From the NCBI GenBank assembly GCA_947484245.1, contig CANKOT010000119.1, forward strand, positions 1 to 6,851: DNA of 6,851 bases, in the 5' to 3' direction. Shown one piece after another: positions 1 to 5,849 of this stretch. Under the pieces are notes generated by a model that saw only the letters and a list, made by a program, of their open reading frames with translations, had not been told where the DNA came from and ran no database searches. Positions within the stretch are counted from its first letter, which is position 1. Each line of letters starts with the position of its first letter. A program made the translations under genes and the position numbers. This stretch comes from Comamonadaceae bacterium. GTDB lineage: Bacteria > Pseudomonadota > Gammaproteobacteria > Burkholderiales > Burkholderiaceae.

Positions 1-766
1 AGCTCAATGGGGGCTGTGCCTGGTTTTTGTTTTGCTAACCTTCGGCGGCTGGAACGAGGCGGCCTACATATCGGCCGAATTAAAGGGCGGCCCTCGCACC
101 ATGGTCTGGGTGATCTTGGCCAGCATGCTGACCTTAACGGTCATCTACCTGCTGGTCAACACGGCCTTGCTGTTGGGCTTGGGCTTGACTGGCTTGAGCC
201 AAAGCAAAACCGCTGCAAGCGACCTGCTGGGCTTTGCATTTGGTCCGTTGGCGCAAAAAGCGCTGGGCTTGTTTGTGGCCATTGCTGCCTTGACCAGCAT
301 CAACGCCACCATGTTTGTTGGTGCTCGAACCAACTTTGCAGTGGGCAATGACTGGAAGGCCTTGCGCAAACTTGGGCAATGGCAACTGGACATTGGAAGC
401 CCCAAACAAGCTTTGCTTTTGCAAGCTCTAATCAGCATTGGTCTGATTGCATTGGGCACTCAAGAAGCCGACGGCTTTTCTGCCATGGTTGAGTTTACCG
501 CTCCCGTTTTCTGGGGCTTCTTGTTTTTGGTTGGTTTGGCCTTGCTGTGGCTAAGGCGCACAGATAAGCACACCACTCGCCCCTTCAAGGTGCCGCTTTA
601 CCCAGTGCTCCCCCTGATTTTTTGCGCCGCCTGTGCCTGGCTAACTTACTCCAGCGTCACTTATGCCATCTCACAAAATGCCATTCATGTTTCCATGGGG
701 CTCATTGCCAGCGGCGTTTTGGCCTTGTTGATTTTGCGTGCGCGAGAAAAAACCCTAGAAGCTTAG
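1..766 (+). CDS. APC-superfamily amino-acid permease, C-terminal part (5' end outside the window)
   Basis: This is an inner-membrane secondary transporter, probably for amino acids, by family resemblance. The frame is open from base 2 with no stop before 764-766, so the gene enters from the left edge and 254 residues are visible, roughly the second half of a family member of about 450 residues. The first visible segment carries FGGWN (residues 14-18), which matches the unwound, substrate-contacting part of TM6 in LAT/APC permeases. Hydrophobic segments follow at about residues 34-62, 86-112, 139-155, 164-187, 205-228 and 231-248, consistent with TM7-TM12. A basic stretch and the PFKVPLYPVLP motif precede the last two helices, as is usual in this family. 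It ends with a charged tail (RAREKTLEA). The substrate cannot be told. The next gene lies 80 bp downstream on the same strand, and I see no clear intrinsic terminator between them. Confidence 0.88.
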   Translation, partial: AQWGLCLVFVLLTFGGWNEAAYISAELKGGPRTMVWVILASMLTLTVIYLLVNTALLLGLGLTGLSQSKTAASDLLGFAFGPLAQKALGLFVAIAALTSINATMFVGARTNFAVGNDWKALRKLGQWQLDIGSPKQALLLQALISIGLIALGTQEADGFSAMVEFTAPVFWGFLFLVGLALLWLRRTDKHTTRPFKVPLYPVLPLIFCAACAWLTYSSVTYAISQNAIHVSMGLIASGVLALLILRAREKTLEA

Positions 767-795
767 GTCCTTGATTCGTCTTCATTCAGTCACAA

Positions 796-833
796 CTCAA
801 TGGCATTCTAAGATGTGTACAGAATGCATTGAG
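796..833 (+). promoter_or_regulatory. 13-bp inverted repeat (one bulged base) overlapping the dehydrogenase ribosome-binding site
   Basis: The left arm CTCAATGGCATTCT (796-809) is the reverse complement of the right arm AGAATGCATTGAG (821-833), apart from one extra G at 802/803. The stem is 13 pairs and the loop is the 11 bases 810-820. The right arm ends in GAG (831-833), the first three bases of the GAGGG Shine-Dalgarno that serves the ATG at 847. As RNA this would partly hide the ribosome-binding site. As DNA it has the size and symmetry of an operator for a dimeric regulator. TGTACA lies at 816-821, and a weak -10-like TAAGAT lies at 809-814. No T-run follows, so it does not look like a terminator for the permease gene. 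The repeat is directly visible; its function is inference. Confidence 0.6.
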
Positions 834-835
834 GG
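831..835 (+). promoter_or_regulatory. Shine-Dalgarno fixing the start of the plus-strand dehydrogenase
   Basis: GAGGG lies 11 bases before the ATG at 847. The in-frame TTG at 829 overlaps this sequence and has no Shine-Dalgarno of its own, so ATG 847 is the preferred start. Confidence 0.6.
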
Positions 836-846
836 CGGTTTTCACA

Positions 847-1698
847 ATGAACAATGAGTTTTATATTCAAGGCCAAGTAGCACTTATTACTGGAGGCAAT
901 GTTGGCATTGGACGTGTGACGGCCATTGAACTGGCAAAAAAGGGTTTTAAAGTCGTCATTGCGGGCCGTTCTCTTGAAAGAACGCAAGCTGTTTTAGATC
1001 ACATCAAATCGCTTAGCGTTGATGAGCAACCCCTATTTCTTCCTTTAGATTTAGGAAGCCTTGCTTCAGTCAGAGAGTGCGCGCAACTTTTTAATCAACT
1101 CAATTTGCCCTTGCACCTCCTGGTCAATAACGCAGGTGTGGCTGGTCTGCGGGGCCTCAGCAAAGATGGTTTTGAGATGACTTTTGGCGTTAATCACTTA
1201 GGTCACTTTTTGCTGACTCAATTGCTGCTAGAAAAATTGCAATCGTCAGGTCCTTCTCGTATCGTCACGGTGTCAAGCCGAGCCCACAAGCGAACTGCAG
1301 GTATTGATTGGGACGCCTTGCGTCGGCCCACCCGTTCGTGGACAGGCATTCACGAATACGCGGTTTCAAAATTAGCCAATTTACTCTTCAGCGCAGAGCT
1401 GGCAAAGCGCGTTCAAGGAACTGCTGTATCCACATACTCTCTCCATCCTGGCGTTGTGGACACTGAAATCTGGCGAGCTCTGCCCAATTGGGCCCGCCCC
1501 TTGTTAAGGCTTCGTGGTTTTCTAACGCCAGAGGAAGGTGCTCTGACAACTTTGCACTGCGCAATGCATGCGCCCCAACAAGAGTCGGGGTTGTACTATG
1601 CAGATTCGAAACCCAGAGTGCCTGCAGCACTGGGGCAAGATTCTGAATTAGCGGCGGAGCTTTGGAGACGCAGCGAAGCTTGGGTTAGCCAAGATTAG
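847..1698 (+). CDS. Short-chain dehydrogenase/reductase, retinol-dehydrogenase-like
   Basis: This is a 283-residue NAD(P)-dependent oxidoreductase of the classical SDR fold, predicted cytoplasmic. The cofactor loop is TGGNVGIG (residues 15-22). Arg41 after the second strand (IAGRS) favours NADP(H). D68-L69 contacts the adenine, and NNAG is at 94-97. The catalytic set is Asn116 (GVNHLGH), Ser143/144 (VTVSS), Tyr171 and Lys175 (YAVSK). The 27-residue gap from the serine pair to Tyr171, the VSSRAH string and SKLANLLF are typical of the RDH11-14/WWOX-like branch rather than of FabG. HPGVVDTEIWR (200-210) closes the substrate side. The natural substrate in bacteria of this branch is usually unknown, so retinoid activity should not be assumed. 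The BLUF gene follows after 121 bp on the same strand. Sample lines here are about 45-47% G+C, lower than the minus-strand operon. Confidence 0.9.
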   Translation: MNNEFYIQGQVALITGGNVGIGRVTAIELAKKGFKVVIAGRSLERTQAVLDHIKSLSVDEQPLFLPLDLGSLASVRECAQLFNQLNLPLHLLVNNAGVAGLRGLSKDGFEMTFGVNHLGHFLLTQLLLEKLQSSGPSRIVTVSSRAHKRTAGIDWDALRRPTRSWTGIHEYAVSKLANLLFSAELAKRVQGTAVSTYSLHPGVVDTEIWRALPNWARPLLRLRGFLTPEEGALTTLHCAMHAPQQESGLYYADSKPRVPAALGQDSELAAELWRRSEAWVSQD

Positions 1699-1721
1699 GA
1701 CAATTTATTCAGTTTTTTGAT

Positions 1722-1752
1722 TTGACAAAGCATAGGAGTGAGATAAGCTAAT
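1722..1752 (+). promoter_or_regulatory. Candidate promoter for the BLUF gene
   Basis: A perfect TTGACA (1722-1727) stands in the 121-bp gap before the BLUF gene. The possible -10 boxes are poor: TAAGCT at 1744-1749 (16-bp spacer, 3 of 6 matches) and GCTAAT at 1747-1752 (19-bp spacer, 4 of 6). A strong -35 with a long spacer is a pattern known from activator-dependent, MerR-type promoters, but that reading is speculative. The 5' leader would be about 60 bases. Confidence 0.35.
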
Positions 1753-1806
1753 ATCGGTTTTGTAATCAGTTAAAGATGTCTCTGATGGATTGCTTTGCTA
1801 CTTCTC

Positions 1807-1813
1807 AAAGGAG
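1807..1813 (+). promoter_or_regulatory. Shine-Dalgarno fixing the BLUF start
   Basis: AAAGGAG lies 6 bases before the ATG at 1820. This makes that ATG the start, not the longer in-frame possibility at 1790, which would overlap this site. Confidence 0.75.
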
Positions 1814-1819
1814 CCACCC

Positions 1820-2236
1820 ATGCTTGTACGCCTCTTGTATGTCAGCCAACCAGTTGGCCCCGTTACGACGACAACGACTACCTTAATTTTAGAGAAATCT
1901 ACTGCTCACAACAAAAAAGGAAATATCACGGGTGTTTTATGTCAAGGCTCAGGCTTGTGGTTGCAAGTCTTGGAAGGAGAAAGATCTCAAGTCAACTTGC
2001 TTTACGCTCGAATCATGGCCGATCGAATTCACCGAAATGTTGAACTGCTGTCGATGGAAGAGATTACGCAAAGACGTTTTGGGCAATGGTCTATGGCGCT
2101 TGTCTATTTGTCCAAAGACGACCCCATGGTTCAGATGGCCCATCCAGAATTTGACCCCTACACAGCTTCAGCCAAGGATGCGTTTTTTATCTTAGATGAA
2201 CTGATTAAAACAGGCAGTCCAATTCTTAACACGTGA
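1820..2236 (+). CDS. Short BLUF-domain blue-light sensor (FAD-binding)
   Basis: This is a 138-residue soluble photoreceptor of the single-domain BLUF type, which binds FAD and senses blue light by rearranging hydrogen bonds around a glutamine. Aligned by eye with cyanobacterial PixD (Slr1694), every key position is present, shifted by one: Tyr7 (LLYVS), Asn31, Gln49 in WLQVLEGE, and Trp90 with Met92 in QWSMA. The core NITGVL (35-40) is also typical. BLUF occupies about residues 2-93. Residues 94-138 would form the short capping helices seen in PixD/BlrB-type proteins. There is no EAL, GGDEF or other output domain, so it must act through a partner protein. An odd feature is six consecutive threonines (16-21), encoded by an ACG/ACA/ACT run, just before the first helix. 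Its neighbours are the upstream dehydrogenase and the convergent acyl-CoA synthetase. The photochemical fold is very likely; the partner and output are unknown. Confidence 0.93.
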   Translation: MLVRLLYVSQPVGPVTTTTTTLILEKSTAHNKKGNITGVLCQGSGLWLQVLEGERSQVNLLYARIMADRIHRNVELLSMEEITQRRFGQWSMALVYLSKDDPMVQMAHPEFDPYTASAKDAFFILDELIKTGSPILNT

Positions 2237-2246
2237 TGAAGATTCT

Positions 2247-2268
2247 TGCATCCAAAATTTTGCATGCA
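2247..2268. repeat. 22-bp imperfect palindrome between convergent genes
   Basis: TGCATC and its mirror flank a perfect CAAAATTTTG core (2253-2262). Positions 2247-2251 pair with 2264-2268, with a single C/C mismatch at 2252/2263. It lies in the 55-bp gap between the BLUF stop and the synthetase stop. It is AT-rich and lacks a proper loop, so as an intrinsic terminator it would be weak. T-runs nearby (TTTTT at 2287-2293) are separated from it by about 20 bases. It could be a protein site or chance. Confidence 0.4.
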
Positions 2269-2291
2269 TTTGACCTGTTGGACTCCTATTT

Positions 2292-3797
2292 TTAATCATT
2301 TGAAATACGCTGAAGCAATTCGCGTTTGAGAATTTTGCCGCTCAACGTCATTGGCATGTCAGCGACTACAGTGATAGCGGAGGGTCTCTTGTAGGCCGTC
2401 AAATGGGTGCGAGCATGTAACTGCAGGGCCGATGCATCTATCTCTATGCCAAACTTGGGCTCGACAAAAGCCAAAATTTCTTCGTTGCCATCTGCTGTCT
2501 TGCGGCCAATGACCGCTGCTTTTTGTACGCCGGGGTAATTCAACAGAACGGCTTCCACTTCGCCGGGGTAAACGTTAAAGCCAGAACGAATGATCATCTC
2601 TTTCAAGCGCCCCACCACCTGCAAAGCCCCATCGTCAGACTGACGCCCCAAATCGCCGCTGGCATACCAACCACCAGGCTTCATGACCTGCTCGGTAATG
2701 GTCTGGTCACGAAAGTAGCCCGGCATCAAACCCAAGCCGCGCATGTAAATTTCGCCTGTCTCGCCATGAGGCAGATCGTGGCCTTCGGCGCTCACAATGC
2801 GCAACTCGGCCCCCTCTACCAAGTAGCCCGCACTGACATCGTCACGCCATTCTCCCAAGCGGCACAGGGTCAATGCACCGGCGTATTCCGACAGACCATA
2901 GCCATGGTGCAAAGGCAATCCGAAACGGGCTTGCACGGCATTTTTCACATTCAAGTCAAGCGGTGCGGCGCCTGTGTACACATAGCGCAAATCAGGGGCA
3001 ACGGGGTGCTCAATGCCTTGCGCGTCCAGCCAAGCCAGCAGGCGTGAGAACATGGCCGGTGGGCCTTGCAATTGCGTCATGCCCTGATGCGCCAAGGCCT
3101 CAAAGACATCCGCAGGGTCAAATTGGCTGCGCATCAGCAACCCGGAACGGGCGTAGATGGACGCCATGAGCACAGTGCCTAATCCGAAGATATGTGTCAT
3201 TGGCAAATAGGCATAAGAGCGATCAGCCTTGCCCAATAGCCTTGACTGCGACGACACTTTGGCAAATTGCAACAAGCCGGCATGGGTCAGCATCACACCC
3301 TTAGGCTGGCCGGTGGTGCCTGACGTGAAAATGATGGCAGCGACAGATTCGGCAAGTTCGTCGGACTGCACGCTTGCATCGATTGCAGTGTGTGTGCGCA
3401 GCAAGCCTGGCAATATGCTGGGCAGCGTCAATTGCGCTTGCGCATGATGGCTTGCGGCCACAGACACGCCAGAGGTGAAATAAACCACGCGCGCATCAGC
3501 TTTGGCAACAAAGCCGGCCAATTCGCTTGCGCTCATGCGGGCGTTAACGCCGCAAATCCATGCCCCAACACGGCTGCAGGCCAAAATCAGAGCGACATGT
3601 TCAGGACAATTTTCTGCAACTACCAGCACACGATCGCCCAAACGCACATCACTTTGGCGCAACTCAGATTCGAGGGCGTCCACGCTGAAGGCCAATTCAC
3701 CCAGCGTGATTTGACCTTGCTTCAGGTCAAGAAAGGGATGGTCGGGATCCTCTTGGACACGCTGATCAAACAGGTGATGAATGCGGGTTGGGTTCAT
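2292..3797 (-). CDS. AMP-forming acyl-CoA synthetase / ligase (ANL superfamily)
   Basis: This 501-residue cytoplasmic enzyme activates a carboxylic acid with ATP to an acyl-adenylate and then to the CoA thioester. The signature motifs appear in order: the phosphate loop FTSGTTGQPKGV (157-168), TYxGAAPL-like YTGAAPL (274-280), YGLSEYAG (300-307, Glu304 for Mg-ATP), YASGDLG (378-384, Asp382 for ribose), GRLKEMIIRSGFNVYPGEVE (396-415, hinge) and PMTLSGKILKREL (482-494, catalytic Lys488). Length fits 4-coumarate-CoA-ligase-like and medium/long-chain acyl-CoA synthetases of about 500-550 residues. The acid substrate cannot be read from sequence. The ATG lies 3 bases after the receptor stop, and the 12 bases before it hold no good Shine-Dalgarno, so translation is probably coupled to the upstream gene. 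It is the last gene of the minus-strand trio. Confidence 0.92.
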   Translation of the reverse strand: MNPTRIHHLFDQRVQEDPDHPFLDLKQGQITLGELAFSVDALESELRQSDVRLGDRVLVVAENCPEHVALILACSRVGAWICGVNARMSASELAGFVAKADARVVYFTSGVSVAASHHAQAQLTLPSILPGLLRTHTAIDASVQSDELAESVAAIIFTSGTTGQPKGVMLTHAGLLQFAKVSSQSRLLGKADRSYAYLPMTHIFGLGTVLMASIYARSGLLMRSQFDPADVFEALAHQGMTQLQGPPAMFSRLLAWLDAQGIEHPVAPDLRYVYTGAAPLDLNVKNAVQARFGLPLHHGYGLSEYAGALTLCRLGEWRDDVSAGYLVEGAELRIVSAEGHDLPHGETGEIYMRGLGLMPGYFRDQTITEQVMKPGGWYASGDLGRQSDDGALQVVGRLKEMIIRSGFNVYPGEVEAVLLNYPGVQKAAVIGRKTADGNEEILAFVEPKFGIEIDASALQLHARTHLTAYKRPSAITVVADMPMTLSGKILKRELLQRISND

Positions 3798-3800
3798 GCG

Positions 3801-4778
3801 TTATTGAAAGCTCATGCCTTTGGTCACTTCGGCCCACAAGGCATGCTCTCGACGCATGCGCTCAGCCAAATCAACGCCTGTGCCACTCCAGATCACATAA
3901 CCTTGATCGATCCAGCGTTTGCGTAAATCGGGGTCCTGCAGCGCCTTGGCTGCGGCCGTCTCTAATCGCTGCTGCAGTTCTGGCGACATACCCAAAGGGC
4001 CATAAAGCCCAAACCAACCGCCCACATCGTAATCACGCACACCCAACTCGGCCATACTCGGCAACTGCGGCAAGGCTGGGTTGCGTTCTTTAGAGGTAAC
4101 GGCCAATGGCCGCACTTTACCGCCATCGATGTAGGCTTTGGCGCCGCCCACAATGTCAAACATCATTTGAATCTGCCCACCCATCACATCGGTCATGGCC
4201 GGCGCGTTGCCCTTGTAGGGTACGTGGGTCATGCTCACTCCCGCGCGGCGGGCAAACAACTCACCACTCAGATGGTTGGACGCACCCATGCCGGCCGAGC
4301 CATATGCCAGTTGACCCGGATTGGCTTTGGCAAAAGCCAACAACTCGGGCAAAGTTTTGAAGGGCTGATTCAGGTTGATCACCAACACATTGGCATAGCT
4401 CAAAATCGGTGCCAGCGACGTCATGTCTTTGAGCGGATCAAAGGTCATTGCCTTGAGCACATGAGGGGTGATGGTCATGGTGGGGCTGGCCGCGAAAAAA
4501 ATCTCGCTGCCGTTTGGCGGGGACTTGACCACCGACTGCCCCGCCAAAGCGCCACCCGCACCCGCCCTGTTTTCCACCACTACCGTTTGACCCAATTCGC
4601 GACTGAGTGCAGGCGCAAACACGCGGGCGGCAGCGTCCACAGGACCTCCAGCGACATAGCCCACGATGAGTTTGACGGTTGACGGCGCGGTTTGTGCGCC
4701 CACCCCCGACATGAACAAGGCCAATCCGATGGCCCATAAACTGCGCCTGAGAACAAGGGAAAAGAATGCTGTGGTCAT
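3801..4778 (-). CDS. Periplasmic solute receptor of the tripartite tricarboxylate transporter family (Bug/TctC type)
   Basis: This 325-residue extracytoplasmic solute-binding protein has an N-terminal signal peptide: Arg11-Arg12, a hydrophobic core at 13-25, and likely cleavage after VGA (26-28). The mature part shows the family pattern: GGPVDAAAR (44-52, Asp48 and Arg52 near the ligand), VVVENRAGAGG (66-76), AYGSAGMGASNHLSGELF (158-175), VPYKG (186-190), RPLAVTSKER (223-232) and PQLPSMAELG (237-246). Such receptors bind carboxylates, amides or related small molecules. They are extremely numerous in Burkholderiales, often without nearby TctA/TctB membrane genes, and none is present here. A strong AGGAGG at 4783-4788 precedes the start by 4 bases. 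Its position between a dehydrogenase and a CoA ligase suggests that its ligand is the compound they process, or a precursor. That link is inference. Confidence 0.93.
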   Translation of the reverse strand: MTTAFFSLVLRRSLWAIGLALFMSGVGAQTAPSTVKLIVGYVAGGPVDAAARVFAPALSRELGQTVVVENRAGAGGALAGQSVVKSPPNGSEIFFAASPTMTITPHVLKAMTFDPLKDMTSLAPILSYANVLVINLNQPFKTLPELLAFAKANPGQLAYGSAGMGASNHLSGELFARRAGVSMTHVPYKGNAPAMTDVMGGQIQMMFDIVGGAKAYIDGGKVRPLAVTSKERNPALPQLPSMAELGVRDYDVGGWFGLYGPLGMSPELQQRLETAAAKALQDPDLRKRWIDQGYVIWSGTGVDLAERMRREHALWAEVTKGMSFQ

Positions 4779-4782
4779 GTTG

Positions 4783-4788
4783 CCTCCT
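4783..4788 (-). promoter_or_regulatory. Strong Shine-Dalgarno of the receptor gene
   Basis: AGGAGG on the minus strand lies 4 bases before the ATG at 4778. It is the best ribosome-binding site in the trio, which suggests that the receptor is made in larger amounts than the flanking enzymes. Confidence 0.7.
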
Positions 4789-4808
4789 GTGAAGAAAAAA
4801 AATTGAAT

Positions 4809-5729
4809 TCAAATGGGGTCCCAGCTGAACACATCGCCTGAACGTTCCAAATCAAAAAAGCTGGCTTTGAGTGCGGGCATAGCCTGATTCAGCACGGTTT
4901 GGGGCGTCCAACCTTCACTGCGATGAACCGAACGCAAAGGACGCGGCTGACTCATCAAAAATATTTCATTGTTGCGAACCGCAAATACTTGACCATTGAC
5001 ATGGGCCGAGTCATCACTCGCCAAGGCCACAGCCAAGGGCGCTATTTTGGCGGGCGTCATTTGCTTGATTCGATCCACACGGGCCTGCTCTTCTGGCGTG
5101 TCGGTTGGGATCGAACCAATCATGCGACTCCATGCAAAAGGCGCAATGCAATTGGAGCGAACATTGAACTTGAGCATGTCCAGCGCAATCGATTTGGACA
5201 AAGCCGTGATACCCAACTTGGCAGCCGAATAATTAGCCTGACCAAAGTTACCCACCAAGCCGGAGGTGGAAGTCATGTGGATGTAGTTGCCACTCTCTTG
5301 CTCCTTGAAATAAGGAGCGGCAGCACGGCTGACGTAAAAGCCGCCGTGCAAATGCACTTTCATCACCGCATCCCATTCGTCCACGCTCATTTTGTGGAAA
5401 AACCGGTCGCGCAAAATACCAGCGTTGTTGACCACCACATCAATGCGACCATAATTTTCCATCGCCGTCTGAATGATGCGGGCAGCGCTTAAGGGGTCAG
5501 AGACACTGTCGGTGTTGGCAACGGCTTCGCGGCCAAGCGCCTTGATCTCCTTGACCACTTGCTGGGCTGGGCCGGCATCAAGCCCCTCACCTGCGACAGA
5601 CGCACCGATGTCATTGACCACCAAACGCGCCCCTTCTCGGGCCATCGCCAAAGCTATTTCGCGTCCAATACCACCACCGGCACCTGTGACTACCACCACT
5701 TTGTCTTGCAGCAAGCCTGCTTGATTCAT
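4809..5729 (-). CDS. MFE-2-type short-chain dehydrogenase ((3R)-hydroxyacyl-CoA dehydrogenase-like)
   Basis: This 306-residue SDR probably oxidises a 3-hydroxyacyl-CoA-type or similar alcohol with NAD. Motifs are TGAGGGIG (15-22), Asp40 after the second strand (VVNDI), which favours NAD(H), NNAG (101-104), Ser154 in the MTSTSG string, and Tyr167 and Lys171 (YSAAK). The serine-tyrosine gap of 13 is classical. The insert around 41-55 (IGASVAGEG..), the ILRDRFFHKM segment (105-114) and the tail after about residue 245 resemble the dehydrogenase part of peroxisomal multifunctional enzyme 2 rather than FabG. In that tail the FabG-type ending is replaced by VRNNEIFLMSQPRP, GWT and a final SWDPI. 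No hydratase or SCP2 domain is attached. I chose ATG 5729 because AGGAG (5737-5741) sits 7 bases before it; the in-frame ATG at 5765 has no such site. The receptor gene follows after 30 bp. Confidence 0.9.
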   Translation of the reverse strand: MNQAGLLQDKVVVVTGAGGGIGREIALAMAREGARLVVNDIGASVAGEGLDAGPAQQVVKEIKALGREAVANTDSVSDPLSAARIIQTAMENYGRIDVVVNNAGILRDRFFHKMSVDEWDAVMKVHLHGGFYVSRAAAPYFKEQESGNYIHMTSTSGLVGNFGQANYSAAKLGITALSKSIALDMLKFNVRSNCIAPFAWSRMIGSIPTDTPEEQARVDRIKQMTPAKIAPLAVALASDDSAHVNGQVFAVRNNEIFLMSQPRPLRSVHRSEGWTPQTVLNQAMPALKASFFDLERSGDVFSWDPI

Positions 5730-5736
5730 TTCGTCA

Positions 5737-5741
5737 CTCCT
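5737..5741 (-). promoter_or_regulatory. Shine-Dalgarno that decides the MFE-2-type dehydrogenase start
   Basis: AGGAG on the minus strand lies 7 bases before ATG 5729. It favours this start over the ATG 12 codons upstream, and the SDR fold begins normally a few residues after Met at 5729. Confidence 0.7.
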
Positions 5742-5787
5742 GTAAGCCATGACTGTTTTAGGCATGATGTTTCGACTCAGCTATTTG

Positions 5788-5811
5788 AATATAAAGCCCC
5801 TCACCTGGCAA
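5788..5811 (-). promoter_or_regulatory. Weak candidate promoter region for the minus-strand trio
   Basis: The 120-bp gap after the Kef gene stop holds minus-strand TTGCCA (5806-5811, 5 of 6 to -35) and TATATT (5788-5793, 5 of 6 to -10), but only 12 bp separate them, too short for one sigma-70 promoter. TATATT with a poorer TTAGCT at 17 bp spacing, or TTGCCA with TCAAAT, are alternatives. The trio may therefore be activator-dependent or partly read from upstream. Confidence 0.25.
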
Positions 5812-5849
5812 GCTAAATTTGAGACAACATTGCTTTCGACGATCCAGCT

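Larger units (their letters stand above)
2292..5729 (-). other. Predicted three-gene transcription unit: dehydrogenase, solute receptor, acyl-CoA synthetase
   Basis: The three genes are co-directional with gaps of 30 bp and 3 bp and no convincing terminator inside. The last gene appears translationally coupled. The order suggests capture of an organic acid outside the membrane, CoA activation, and oxidation of a hydroxyacyl-CoA. Missing steps of a full beta-oxidation cycle (acyl-CoA dehydrogenase, hydratase, thiolase) and a regulator are not in the window. Confidence 0.7.

Noticed and set aside
796..835. The inverted repeat as an intrinsic terminator of the permease gene
   Set aside because: The right arm is followed by GGCGGTTTTC, not an immediate T-run, and the stem is not GC-rich. 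A regulatory reading fits better.
829..846. TTG at 829 as the start of the plus-strand dehydrogenase
   Set aside because: It would add six residues, has no Shine-Dalgarno of its own and overlaps the GAGGG that serves ATG 847.
1765..1786. ATCAG and CTGAT inverted repeat with a 12-base gap before the BLUF gene
   Set aside because: Five-base arms at this spacing are expected by chance and the symmetry does not extend inward or outward.
4795..4812. TTGAATTCAA palindrome next to eight A (T-run on the minus strand) between dehydrogenase and receptor genes
   Set aside because: The stem would be at most four AT-rich pairs with no room for a loop. It overlaps the stop codon and precedes a strong ribosome-binding site, so an internal terminator is unlikely.
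4899..5492. Long open frame of 197 codons on the plus strand opposite the MFE-2-type dehydrogenase
   Set aside because: It mirrors the coding strand of a well-supported gene, has no recognisable domain and is rich in residues typical of antisense translation. The same holds for the open frames opposite the synthetase and receptor.
5730..5765. ATG at 5765 as the start of the minus-strand dehydrogenase
   Set aside because: It has no recognisable Shine-Dalgarno, whereas ATG 5729 has AGGAG at 7 bases. The extra 12 residues do not belong to the SDR fold.
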